Notes under the pieces: model-generated | Database searches by the model: none | The model's input: the letters and a program-made list of their open reading frames with translations, nothing else | Told to the model about the DNA's origin: nothing | Made by a program: the position numbers and the translations under genes | Shown: piece after piece, positions 31,885 to 40,131 of the stretch | How the letters are laid out: every line of letters begins with the position of its first letter | Position numbering within the stretch: position 1 is the first letter of the stretch | Source: Pimelobacter simplex | GTDB taxonomy: Bacteria > Actinomycetota > Actinomycetes > Propionibacteriales > Nocardioidaceae | DNA length: 64,000 bases | Assembly (NCBI RefSeq): GCF_024662235.1 | Contig: NZ_CP096276.1 | Coordinates: 3,968,001 to 4,032,000 of the forward strand | Direction of reading: 5' to 3'

Positions 31885-33370
31885 GGGTGATCTCCTTGTC
31901 GGTCAGTTCGTCGGCGACGACGCCGTCGCGCAGCACCAGGACGCGGTCGCAGGTGGCGGCGAGGTCGTCGGTGTCGGAGGAGCACAGGAGGACGGCGGTG
32001 CCCTCGGTGCGTGCCGCTTCGACGAGGAGGCGCAGGATCTCGGCGGTACCGCCGACATCGACGCCGTGGGTGGGCTCCTCCAGCACCAGCACGCGCGGTG
32101 CGGTGCGCAGGAGGCGCGCCACGTAGGCCTTCTGGGCGTTGCCGCCGCTGAGCAGCTCGATCGGGCGCTGCACGTCGGGCGGCCGGATCCGGTAGCGCTC
32201 GACGAGGGCGACGGCGTCCGCGCGCTCGGCGCGGTGCCGGAACCGCCCCCCGCGCCAGTACGGCGCCAGGTCGGCGATCGTGATGTTCTCGGCCACGGTC
32301 ATGCCCGTGATCCGCTTCTGGTCGCGCTCGCCGGGCAGCACCGCGACGCCGAGCCGCCGCAGCGACCGGACGCCGGGCCGCGGCACCGGCGCGCCGGCGA
32401 CCGTGACCCGGCCGCGGTGCAGCGGCGCCCGGCCCTGGAGCAGGCGGACCACCTCGTGCACGCCGGATCCGGCCAGGCCGGCTACACCGAGCACCTCGCC
32501 CTCGCGCAGGGACAGGCTGGCACCGGCGAGCTCGCGCCCGGCGACGACGTCGTCGAGCTCGAGCACCGGGGCGCCCGTCGTACGGCCGGCGGCGCGGTCG
32601 CTCGCGTGCACGGCGCCGACCTCGCTGCCCGCGATCACCCGGGCGAGGTCCTCGCGAGTGAGCGTGGAGACGCTCTCCTGGAGCACCACCGCGCCGTCGC
32701 GCAGCACGGTCACCCGGTCGGCGAGGTCGATGACCTCCTCCAGCCGGTGGGTCACGTAGACGACACCGACGCCGCGGGCGGCGAGCGTGCGGACCAGCCG
32801 GAACAGGTGCTGGACCTGCTCCTCGGGCAGCGCCGCCGAGGCCTCGTCGAGGACGAGGACCCGGATCGCGTCGGGGTCGTCGATGGCCCGGGCGATGGCG
32901 ACCTCGGTGCGCTCGACGGCGGAGAGTCCGGCCACCTCGGCGTCGGGGTCGAGGTGCCCGAGCCCGAGGTCGTCGAGCCGGGCCCGGGCCGCCGAGCGCT
33001 CCCCGCGCCAGCGGATCGCGCCGACCGTCCCGGCCCGGTAGGTGCCGACGCCGAGCCGGAGGTTCTCCAGCACCGACAGCTCGTCGACCAGGCCGATGTC
33101 CTGGTGGATGATCCGGACGCCGGCCCGGCTGACCGCCACCCCGTCGCCGAACCGCAGTCGCGATCCGGCGACGGAGCAGCGCCCCTCGTCGGGGTGGTGG
33201 AACCCGGAGAGCACCTTGATCAGGGTCGACTTCCCGGAGCCGTTGTGGCCCAGCAGGGCGTGGATCTCGCCGCGCGCGACGGTGAAGTCGACGCCGTCGA
33301 GGGCCCGCTGCCCGGGGAACGTCTTGACGATCCCGTGCAGCTCCAGGGCTGCCGTGTCGTCCGTGGTCAT
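31847..33370 (-). CDS. ABC ATPase with two nucleotide domains (RbsA-like)
   Basis: 507 residues, two ATPase domains. Domain 1 has GHNGSGKST, the signature GLSAVERTEVAIARAI and VLVLDEASAALP. Domain 2 keeps ELLSGGNAQKAYVARLL and VLVLEEPTHGVD but, as in all RbsA proteins, has a degenerate Walker A. The start is ATG at 33370 behind GGAGA. It powers import by the RbsC-like permease. Confidence 0.87.
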   Translation of the reverse strand: MTTDDTAALELHGIVKTFPGQRALDGVDFTVARGEIHALLGHNGSGKSTLIKVLSGFHHPDEGRCSVAGSRLRFGDGVAVSRAGVRIIHQDIGLVDELSVLENLRLGVGTYRAGTVGAIRWRGERSAARARLDDLGLGHLDPDAEVAGLSAVERTEVAIARAIDDPDAIRVLVLDEASAALPEEQVQHLFRLVRTLAARGVGVVYVTHRLEEVIDLADRVTVLRDGAVVLQESVSTLTREDLARVIAGSEVGAVHASDRAAGRTTGAPVLELDDVVAGRELAGASLSLREGEVLGVAGLAGSGVHEVVRLLQGRAPLHRGRVTVAGAPVPRPGVRSLRRLGVAVLPGERDQKRITGMTVAENITIADLAPYWRGGRFRHRAERADAVALVERYRIRPPDVQRPIELLSGGNAQKAYVARLLRTAPRVLVLEEPTHGVDVGGTAEILRLLVEAARTEGTAVLLCSSDTDDLAATCDRVLVLRDGVVADELTDKEITRERIVELCYAAG

Positions 33371-33398
33371 CGTGGTCTCCGCTCTCCTCACCCAGGAC

Positions 33399-34550
33399 TC
33401 AGCTGACGCCCCAGAGCGCCTTGAACTGGTCGCGGAAGCCGTCCGCCCCCTCGTAGGTGCCGCTCTTCGGCGCGCTGTCCTGGGTCATCAGCAGCTGGGT
33501 CGGGTTCTCGATGTTGTCCGGGATCGTCTGCCCGGCCTTGAGCCGCAGCGCCGCGTCGACGACCGTCCAGCCGTTCTCGTAGACGCCCGAGGCCACGTCG
33601 GCCTTGATGATGTCGCCCTGGCGGACCAGCGCGAGGGTGGGCTCGTCACCGTCGAAGGTGCCGACGGAGATGCCGTCCTCCTTGCCCGCCTGGCGCACGG
33701 CGTCCGCCGCCATCACGCCGGAGAAGCCGGGCGTGCTGACCACCCAGTTGAGCTGCGGGTTCGACTGGATCTTGGCCTGGAGGGCCGGCGGCAGGTCGGT
33801 CTGCGCGGTCGCGACGCTGAACCGGTCGACGCTCACCTTGCAGCTGGGGCACTTGTCGAGCGCGGCCTTGACGCCGTCGGCCCGCTGGCCGTTGCACTGG
33901 TAGACGGTGTCGGCGAAGATCGCGACGTTCGCCTTGCCGCCCGACTCCGAGACGATGTAGTTCCCGAGCAGCTCGCCCTCGATCTGGCAGACGTTGCCGA
34001 CCTCGACGGTGTTGCCCTTCGCGGGGTCCGGGAGCTGCGCGGTGAACTGGCCGATCACCGGGATCTTCAGCTCGTGCGCCTTGGCGTAGGCCTCGGACGC
34101 GTCGGCCGAGGGCCGGGCGTTGTTGACGATGACGTCGGGCTTGGCGTTGACCGCCTGGCTCATGCAGTTCTGGAACGAAGCGACGTCGCTCTTGGCGTCG
34201 CAGACCTCCAGGTCGAAGCCGAGGGCGTCGGTGGCCTGGCGCACGCCCTCGACCTGGGCCACGCAGCCCGGGATCGACTGGTCGCAGCCGACGAAGTACA
34301 CGGTCATGGACGCCGGCGGCTCGACCGGCCCGAGCGCCTTGACGGCGATCTCGGTCGGCACCTGCACGGCCGTCTCGGCGGCGGCCTTGGCCTCGTCCAG
34401 CCAGGGACCGCTGGCCGCCGGGCCGTCGTCGGAACCGGAGTCGGAGCTGTTGCAGCCGGCGAGCGCCACGGTGGCAGCGACCACCAGGGCGGCGATCGCG
34501 GCGCCGCGGCGGCGGCGTGCGCGAGGGAGGTTGTTGGAAGGCACGGGCAT
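33399..34550 (-). CDS. sugar-type ABC solute-binding lipoprotein (RbsB-like)
   Basis: 383 residues. A signal of MPVPSNNLPRARRRRGA plus a hydrophobic core ends at the lipobox VALAGC. The mature part is a class B periplasmic-binding fold: VYFVGCDQSIPGCVAQVEGVRQATDALG, DVIVNNARPSADASEAYAKAHELKIPVIGQF and LNWVVSTPGFSGVMAADAVRQAG. Several cysteines (GCDQSIPGC, EVCDAK, CPSC) are unusual for this group and may form disulfides. The ligand is unknown; in this operon it may be a polyol or amino-alcohol rather than ribose. Confidence 0.83.
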   Translation of the reverse strand: MPVPSNNLPRARRRRGAAIAALVVAATVALAGCNSSDSGSDDGPAASGPWLDEAKAAAETAVQVPTEIAVKALGPVEPPASMTVYFVGCDQSIPGCVAQVEGVRQATDALGFDLEVCDAKSDVASFQNCMSQAVNAKPDVIVNNARPSADASEAYAKAHELKIPVIGQFTAQLPDPAKGNTVEVGNVCQIEGELLGNYIVSESGGKANVAIFADTVYQCNGQRADGVKAALDKCPSCKVSVDRFSVATAQTDLPPALQAKIQSNPQLNWVVSTPGFSGVMAADAVRQAGKEDGISVGTFDGDEPTLALVRQGDIIKADVASGVYENGWTVVDAALRLKAGQTIPDNIENPTQLLMTQDSAPKSGTYEGADGFRDQFKALWGVS

Positions 34551-34598
34551 TCCTCTCGTGGGGTTGGGTCGGGTGTTTTCGGGCGCCCGAGCTCCGTC

Positions 34599-34616
34599 CC
34601 CGGCGCGGGCGCCGGG
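34599..34616 (-). terminator. short GC-rich hairpin between aminotransferase and binding-protein genes
   Basis: CCCGGCGC, two bases, then its exact complement GCGCCGGG form an 8-bp stem. It lies in the 96-bp gap, the largest inside this operon. It may act as an attenuator or as an mRNA stabiliser that sets a higher level of the binding protein. No U-run follows. Confidence 0.4.
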
Positions 34617-34646
34617 AACAGCAGGTGGGGGTGGGTCAGCGGCCGG

Positions 34647-35900
34647 TCAGCGCGCGTTCGCGACGATCGCCTCGCCGAGGGCCTTGATGCCGCGCTCGAG
34701 CTCGTGGTCGGGCGCGTGGCTGTAGGCGAGGCGCAGGTAGCCCTGGCCGGCCTCCTGGCCGAGGAACTTCTCGCCGGGACGGCAGAAGACACCGGCCATC
34801 GCGGCCTCGTGCTGGGCCTTCTCCCAGTCGACGTCCTCGGCGATCTTGAGCCAGAGGTAGTAGCCGCCGTCGGGCACGTCGAAGCTGACCAGCCCGCCGC
34901 AGTGCTCGCGCACCGCCTTGACGGCGAGGTCGCGCTTGCGGCGGTAGACCGCGTTGGCCCGCTCGATGTGCGGGTCGAGCAGGCCCTCCTCGAGGTACTG
35001 CTCGAGCATCCGGCAGATCCACTGGCTGACGCCGAGGTCCTGGCGGACCGACGCGAGCGCGTGGATGAGCGGCTCCGGTGCGGTGATCCAGCCGATCCGC
35101 AGCGCGGGGGCGAGCACCTTGGAGAAGCCATGGCTCTGGATCACCCGGCCGTTGGTGTCCATGCTCAGCAGCGACGGGACCGGGTCGCCGCCGTAGCGCA
35201 GGTCGGCGTAGATCGAGTCCTCGAGGATGACGAAGTCGTACTCCTCGGCGACCTCGAGCAGGCGGCGCCGGCGGTCCTCGGGCATGACCACGCAGGTCGG
35301 CAGCTGGAAGGTCGGGATGACGTAGAGCAGCTTGGGCGTCACGCCGTCGCGGCGCATCTCCTCGAGCCGCTCGACCAGCGACTCGATGACCAGGCCGTGC
35401 TCGTCGATCTCGACGGTGCGCAGGTCGGCGCCGCGCATCTGCATGAAGCGCATGGCGTAGGGGAACGTCGCCTTCTCGACCAGGACGCCGTCACCGGGGT
35501 TGACCAGCGCGTTGACCGCGAGCGCGATCGCCTGCACCGAACCGGAGGTCAGGATCAGGTTGTCGGCGCCGAGGTCCGGCACGTCCTGGGTCCGGGAGAT
35601 CCAGGCGGCGACCTTCTCGCGCAGCCCGGTGTGGCCCAGCATCAGCTCGATGTACGACGGCAGGTAGACGATCTGGTCGGTCTCCTCCTCGTAGCCGAAG
35701 GAGATGTACTCCAGCGCCCGGCCGCCGTCGCGGTCGAGGACCTCGCCCATCAGCCGGCGGAAGTCGTCGAGCGGGAAGGTCTCCTCGGCCGCGATGCCCT
35801 GGTCGAAGTTGAAGGTGACCTGGGCCGGCGGGTCGGGGAAGAACAGCGCCGGGCCACCGGCGGCGAGGTCGGAGAGCTTGTCGGTCGGGTCGAAGGTCAC
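34647..35900 (-). CDS. PLP-dependent aminotransferase, class I/II
   Basis: 417 residues, fold-type I. LILTSGSVQAIALAVNALVNPGD is the PLP phosphate region, VIPTFQLPTCVVMPEDRRRRLL the HNPTG-equivalent (here TFQLPTC), YDFVILEDSIYADLRY the cofactor Asp-Tyr, and SHGFSKVLAPALRIGW the lysine. It is closest in style to the 2-aminoadipate/MocR-like aminotransferases but lacks a DNA-binding domain. GTG start behind AGGAG. It probably converts the operon's substrate amine to a carbonyl, or the reverse. Confidence 0.83.
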   Translation of the reverse strand: MTFDPTDKLSDLAAGGPALFFPDPPAQVTFNFDQGIAAEETFPLDDFRRLMGEVLDRDGGRALEYISFGYEEETDQIVYLPSYIELMLGHTGLREKVAAWISRTQDVPDLGADNLILTSGSVQAIALAVNALVNPGDGVLVEKATFPYAMRFMQMRGADLRTVEIDEHGLVIESLVERLEEMRRDGVTPKLLYVIPTFQLPTCVVMPEDRRRRLLEVAEEYDFVILEDSIYADLRYGGDPVPSLLSMDTNGRVIQSHGFSKVLAPALRIGWITAPEPLIHALASVRQDLGVSQWICRMLEQYLEEGLLDPHIERANAVYRRKRDLAVKAVREHCGGLVSFDVPDGGYYLWLKIAEDVDWEKAQHEAAMAGVFCRPGEKFLGQEAGQGYLRLAYSHAPDHELERGIKALGEAIVANAR

Positions 35901-35942
35901 GGGGAGGCTCCTGGGTAGTCGGGTTCGGTCAGCGGGTGCGCG

Positions 35943-36776
35943 TCAGGCGCTGTGGAAGGCGTTCCAGCCACCGGCGACGTCGAGCGCCGTACCGGTGATG
36001 TAGCGGGCCTCGTCGGAGGCGAGGAAGAGGACGGCCTCGGTGGCGTCGCCGACCTCGAGCCACGGCACGGCCATCGGGTTGAGCGTGGCGAAGGTGTCGC
36101 GGACGTCGTCGGTCGTGGGCGCGGCCAGGTCGGGACGGAAGAGGCCGTAGGTGAGGTCGTTGTGGCACATGTCGGTGGACACGGACATGGGCGAGATCGC
36201 GTTGACCGTCACGCCGTAGGGCGCCAGCTCGATCGCGACGGACTTCACGAGTCCGATCACACCCCACTTCGAGGCCGCGTAGTTGGCATTGTTGGGACCG
36301 CCCTCGCGACCGACCGCCGAGGCGGTCGCCACGATCCGGCCCGCACGCTGCTCGGCCATCACCGGCGCGACGGCGCGGATGCTGGCCGCCACACCGCCCA
36401 GGTTGACGTCGACGACGTCGCGCCACACGTCGTCGGCCATCTCCCGGACCGGGCCGAAGGCGGCGATGCCGGCGTTGGCGAGCAACACGTCGACCCGCCC
36501 GAACCGGTCGACCGTGGCGGCGACGACGTCGCGCATCTGCTCGGGGCTGCGGGTGTCGGCCTTGAGGGTCAGGCAGGACGCGCCGAGCGACTCGACGATC
36601 CGTGCGGTCTCGTCGAGCTCCTCGGGTGTAGCCATCCGCGACGCGCAGGGGATCTGCGCGGCGATGTCGACGAGCACCAGGTTGGCGCCGCGCTGGGCGA
36701 GCGCGATCGCGTGGGAGCGGCCCTGCCCCTTGGCGGCGCCGGTGACCAGGGCGGTCCGGCCGTCGAAGTTCCTCAT
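35943..36776 (-). CDS. mycofactocin-coupled-type SDR oxidoreductase
   Basis: A 277-residue paralogue of the SDR at the other end of the operon. TGAAKGQGRSHAIALAQRGA opens it, the subgroup insert (IAAQIPCASRMATPEELDET) is present, and the catalytic S153, Y166 and K170 (NYAASKWG) are intact. TDMCHNDLTYGLFRPDL near residue 210 is the substrate-loop segment also found in its paralogue. It is expected to oxidise a second alcohol or a related substrate. Confidence 0.82.
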   Translation of the reverse strand: MRNFDGRTALVTGAAKGQGRSHAIALAQRGANLVLVDIAAQIPCASRMATPEELDETARIVESLGASCLTLKADTRSPEQMRDVVAATVDRFGRVDVLLANAGIAAFGPVREMADDVWRDVVDVNLGGVAASIRAVAPVMAEQRAGRIVATASAVGREGGPNNANYAASKWGVIGLVKSVAIELAPYGVTVNAISPMSVSTDMCHNDLTYGLFRPDLAAPTTDDVRDTFATLNPMAVPWLEVGDATEAVLFLASDEARYITGTALDVAGGWNAFHSA

Positions 36777-36813
36777 CGTTGTCTCCTCGATGTCGTGGTC
36801 GGCGGTCGGCGGC

Positions 36814-37671
36814 TCAGGCCGTGTTGGTGGCGGCCAGGCCGGCCGAGACGTCGACGACGGCCCCGGTGCGGTCGAGGCCGGGCTCGGCGACGAGCTGCTC
36901 GACGGCGCGGACGACCGCGTCGACGTCGACGTACGTCGTGCTGCTGGGGTGGCGCACGCGCAGCGCGTGCTCGGCCGCGGCGCGGTCGGGACCGGTCACG
37001 GCCTGCGAGCCGTCACGCCCCGCCTGGAGCACCGCCCAGTACGACGGGTCGTCGCTCATCGCGGTGTCCATGACGCCGGGGCACACGACCCCGACCGCGA
37101 TGCCGTGCCCGGCGACCTCGTGGGCCAGCGACTTGGCCAGCCCGATCTGACCCCACGCGGCGGCCGCGTAGTGGCTCAGCCCGAAGGCGCCGCGGCGTCC
37201 CTCCTCGGCGGCGACCACGACGATCCGGCCACGGCCGGACTCCTCCAGGTGGACGAGGGACTCGCGCAGCACGTGGTAGGTCCCGTGCAGGTTGGTGTCG
37301 ACGACGGCGTCCCACGCGGCGTCGCTCATCGTGGCCGCGGTGGCCGCGGTGCGCACCCCCGCCGCGCACACGACGACGTCGAGCCCGCCGCCGAGCGCGG
37401 CGACGGTCGCGGGCACGGCGGCGCGGACCTGCGCGACGTCGCGGACGTCGACCGCCGCGACGTGACCGGTGGGGCCGACCGCGGCCCGGGCCGCGTCGAG
37501 CTCGGCGCTCCCGGCGAGCGGGTAGCCGAGCTCCATCGGAGCGGGCGCGTCCCACACCGCGACCCGGGCGCCGGCCGCGACGAAGGACGCGGCGATCGCG
37601 GCCCCGAGCCCGCGGGCACCACCGGTGACGAGCACCCGACGGCCCTCGAAACGCGTTGAATTTCCGTTCAT
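36814..37671 (-). CDS. SDR-fold protein lacking catalytic Ser and Lys (probable pseudoenzyme)
   Basis: 285 residues, clearly an SDR: RRVLVTGGARGLGAAIAASFVAAGA, DVRD and the subgroup insert DAPAPMELGYPLAGSAELDA. It is the first gene of the ten-gene operon. Aligned with its two paralogues, the catalytic serine pair is AA (A154/A155) and the YxxxK lysine is alanine (Y168, A172 in HYAAAAW). The NAG motif reads AAG (CAAGV). Only Tyr168 and the Asn in TNLHG remain. It still has the nucleotide loop, so it could bind NAD(H) or pair with the active SDRs as a non-catalytic subunit. The frame is intact and no codon is disrupted. Confidence 0.75.
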   Translation of the reverse strand: MNGNSTRFEGRRVLVTGGARGLGAAIAASFVAAGARVAVWDAPAPMELGYPLAGSAELDAARAAVGPTGHVAAVDVRDVAQVRAAVPATVAALGGGLDVVVCAAGVRTAATAATMSDAAWDAVVDTNLHGTYHVLRESLVHLEESGRGRIVVVAAEEGRRGAFGLSHYAAAAWGQIGLAKSLAHEVAGHGIAVGVVCPGVMDTAMSDDPSYWAVLQAGRDGSQAVTGPDRAAAEHALRVRHPSSTTYVDVDAVVRAVEQLVAEPGLDRTGAVVDVSAGLAATNTA

Positions 37672-37700
37672 GTGGGTAGTCCTATCGCGCCGCCGGAAGG

Positions 37701-37716
37701 TGTGTCAAGGGACACA
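37701..37716. promoter_or_regulatory. dyad TGTGTC-N4-GACACA
   Basis: A perfect 6-bp inverted repeat around 4 bases, 30-45 bases upstream of the SDR operon start codon. It is a candidate operator for one of the two divergent TetR regulators. A separate 9-bp stem (TCCCGCCTG/CAGGCGGGA) lies at about 37741-37760 in the same gap. Confidence 0.4.
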
Positions 37717-37800
37717 GGAGGTCGATCCAGACACAGAGAATCCCGCCTGCCCAGGCGGGAAACGGCAATTCGGCACTCGATGCCACAGGTGGTGACGCGA

Positions 37801-37819
37801 AATTCAGATGCTCTGAATT
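37801..37819. promoter_or_regulatory. 19-bp palindrome AATTCAGA-tgc-TCTGAATT
   Basis: Perfect 8-bp arms around 3 bases, in an AT-rich patch about 85 bases before the first TetR gene. Size and symmetry match TetR-family operators. It is the strongest operator candidate in the 233-bp divergent gap. Confidence 0.55.
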
Positions 37820-37904
37820 GGTGTTCATTTCTGGCGTCCCGCCGATGCACTGGCTAGCCTTCGGGCAGTCCGATCGACCAACCACGTCCCCGAAAGGCGG
37901 CCCG

Positions 37905-38504
37905 GTGACCCTCCCTCCGACCCGGCAGGCGCTGGTCGACGCTGCCGTCGACGTCTTCACCGAAAAGGGCCTGCACGGCGCCCGGGTGATCGACGTGACC
38001 AAGCGCGCCGGCGTCGCGGCGGGGAGCTTCTACACCTACTTCGACACCAAGGAGGGGCTCTTCCTCGAGGTCGTCGAGCAGGCCCGCCACGAGCTGGCCG
38101 CCCAGGTCCCGCGGGCCCGGTTCTCCGATGCCGAGAGCGCCCGGGCCTGGCTGCACGAGGTGGTCCGGCTCCAGGTCGGCCGCCTCGCCGAGGGCGCCGC
38201 GACCTGGCGGATGATCAACGCCGCCGCGCTCGGCAACGTCCAGGTCGCCACCGCGCTGCGCGACCAGCCCGACCCGTTGACGCGCACCCTCACCGACGAG
38301 CTCGGCTTCTGGGCCGAGCAGGGGTGGATCGACCCGGGCGTCGCGAGCGCCGTCGTGGTCGACGCCCTCATCGCGCTGACCGAGCAGGCCGTACAGCAGT
38401 GGTCCCACGAGGGCGACGGGTTCGACGTCGAGGCCGCGACGGCCGCCGTCGCCGACGCCTGGACGGCGCTGTTGCGGATGCCGCCACGAGGAGCGGGCCG
38501 ATGA
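37905..38504 (+). CDS. TetR-family regulator (first of tandem pair)
   Basis: 199 residues. The N-terminal HTH is TRQALVDAAVDVFTEKGLHGARVIDVTKRAGVAAGSFYTYFDTKEGLFLEVV; the rest is a helical ligand domain. The start is GTG with AAGGCGG upstream; longer frames lack a ribosome site. It diverges from the SDR/ABC operon and overlaps the second TetR gene by ATGA, so both are made together. Confidence 0.83.
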   Translation: MTLPPTRQALVDAAVDVFTEKGLHGARVIDVTKRAGVAAGSFYTYFDTKEGLFLEVVEQARHELAAQVPRARFSDAESARAWLHEVVRLQVGRLAEGAATWRMINAAALGNVQVATALRDQPDPLTRTLTDELGFWAEQGWIDPGVASAVVVDALIALTEQAVQQWSHEGDGFDVEAATAAVADAWTALLRMPPRGAGR

Positions 38505-39103
38505 GCGAGCGGGCCGCGGCCACGACCCAGGGCAGCCGGACGCGCGGTGCGCTGCTGCGCGCCGGACGGCGGGTGCTGGAGCGCAAGGGTCTGCACAAGA
38601 CCCGCATCTCTGACATCACCAAGGAGGCCGACGTCTCCGTCGGCACGTTCTACCTGCACTTCGAGAACAAGGACGACCTGTTCCGCCAGCTGCTCATCAC
38701 CGTCGAAGACGAGGTCTACGGCGAGCTGGTGCCCGCCGAGCCCGGCGCGGTCGACCCCGCGCAGCGGATCCGCGAGACCAACCGCCTCTACCTCACGGCG
38801 TTCAAGCGCAATGCCGCCTTCTGGACCTGCGTCGAGGCGGCCGCGCTGGAGCAGCCCGACGTGCCCGGCGTCCTGGCCGAGCGCAACCGCTACTACCGCA
38901 GCCGCACCGAGCGCGCGATCGCCCGCTGGCAGGCGGCCGGCCAGGTCGCGCCCGAGGTCGACCCGGCCACGGCCGCGTTCCTGCTCGGCGCGATGACCGA
39001 GCGCCTGGCCTATCTCTGGTACGTCTTCGGCCACCGCGAGGACGTCGACCAGGCGACCGAGGACCTGACCCGGCTCTGGCTCAACTACCTCGGGCTCGCC
39101 TGA
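38501..39103 (+). CDS. TetR-family regulator (second of tandem pair)
   Basis: 200 residues. HTH: TRGALLRAGRRVLERKGLHKTRISDITKEADVSVGTFYLHFENKDDLFRQLL, close to that of the partner (KGLH, SDIT/IDVT, GxFYxxF). The C-terminal domain (RLYLTAFKRNAAFWTCVEAAAL, TERLAYLWYVFGH) has a different ligand cavity. Co-translation of two TetR proteins with related DNA-binding helices suggests a heterodimer or two inputs on one operator. Confidence 0.83.
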   Translation: MSERAAATTQGSRTRGALLRAGRRVLERKGLHKTRISDITKEADVSVGTFYLHFENKDDLFRQLLITVEDEVYGELVPAEPGAVDPAQRIRETNRLYLTAFKRNAAFWTCVEAAALEQPDVPGVLAERNRYYRSRTERAIARWQAAGQVAPEVDPATAAFLLGAMTERLAYLWYVFGHREDVDQATEDLTRLWLNYLGLA

Positions 39104-39130
39104 CGCGCGCTCGGCGGAGGCCCGGACGTG

Positions 39131-39168
39131 AACCAGGGCGGCGACCTGGTGAGGTCACCGCCCTGGTT
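39131..39168. terminator. bidirectional hairpin terminator
   Basis: A 17-bp stem with one mismatch around a GGTG loop sits between the convergent TetR and BMP-transporter operons. It can end both. Confidence 0.75.
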
Positions 39169-39197
39169 CTCCGTCTCCTGGTGGAGCTGAGCGTGGA

Positions 39198-40130
39198 TCA
39201 GCCCACCAGGCGGCTCTCCCGGTCGTAGTTGCGGCCGAGGAAGGACGGCTGCCGCGCCCAGCGGAACGCGAAGACCATCACCAGCAGCGTGGCGACGTAC
39301 GGCAGCATCAGGACGAACTGGTGCGGGATGCCGATCCCCGCGACCTGGGCCCGCAGCGCGAGCACCTCCATGCCGGCGAAGAACGCCGCCCCGGCGATCA
39401 CCAGGTGCGGACGCCAGCCGCCGAGGAAGGCCAGCGCGATGACCAGCCAGCCACGACCGGCCACCATGCCCTCGGTGTAGAGGCCCGTGTAGACCATCGG
39501 CAGGTAGGCACCGGCCATGCCGACGAGGCCGGAGCCCACGACGGTCGACCAGGTCCGCGCCCAGGTGACGTTGATGCCGAGGCTGTCGGCCGCCTTGGGG
39601 TTCTCGCCGATCGAGCGGAACGCCAGCCCGCTGCGGGTCTTGTACATGAACCACCAGATGCCCACGGAGATCGCGAACGCGAGGTAGACGACCAGGTCGT
39701 GGTCGAACAGCACCTCTCCCAGGAACGGGATGTCCGAGAGCAGCGGGATCGGCTTGTCCTCCAGCGTCGGGATGAGCGGCGGCTCCATGGTCACCCCGAT
39801 CACCTCGCGGTAGAGCAGACCGGCGGCGCCGAGCGCGGCGAAGTACAGCGCCAGGCCGACGACGAACTGGTCCAGCCGCAGCTGGGTGGTCATGTACGCC
39901 AGCACGAGACCGAAGACACCGGCGATCGCGAAGGCGGCGGCCATGCCGACGGTGTTGCTGCCGACCTTGAAGCTGACCAGGAAGCCGACTGCCGCGCCGA
40001 GGACCATGAGGCCCTCCTGCGAGACGTTGAAGACGCCGGCCCGGCCGCTGAGGACGGTGCCCTGCGCGGCGAGCAGGAACGGCACCATCGCCGGGATCAT
40101 CAGGGTCAGGAGCTCGGTGATCTCTCCCAT
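39198..40130 (-). CDS. ABC permease, BMP/nucleoside-type (NupQ/YufQ-like)
   Basis: A 310-residue permease, eight to nine helices. AGVFNVSQEGLMVLGAAVGF is the hallmark of the second permease in BmpA-linked importers (family reads NIGxEGxMLxGAF). FRSIGENPKAADSLGINVTWAR is the coupling loop. It ends the four-gene importer operon. Confidence 0.83.
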   Translation of the reverse strand: MGEITELLTLMIPAMVPFLLAAQGTVLSGRAGVFNVSQEGLMVLGAAVGFLVSFKVGSNTVGMAAAFAIAGVFGLVLAYMTTQLRLDQFVVGLALYFAALGAAGLLYREVIGVTMEPPLIPTLEDKPIPLLSDIPFLGEVLFDHDLVVYLAFAISVGIWWFMYKTRSGLAFRSIGENPKAADSLGINVTWARTWSTVVGSGLVGMAGAYLPMVYTGLYTEGMVAGRGWLVIALAFLGGWRPHLVIAGAAFFAGMEVLALRAQVAGIGIPHQFVLMLPYVATLLVMVFAFRWARQPSFLGRNYDRESRLVG

Positions 40131-40131
40131 G

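Noticed and set aside
28298..37671. Mycofactocin biosynthesis genes or a pdxT gene within the window
   Set aside because: I looked for the small mftA-type peptide, a radical SAM gene and a PdxT glutaminase near these genes and saw none.
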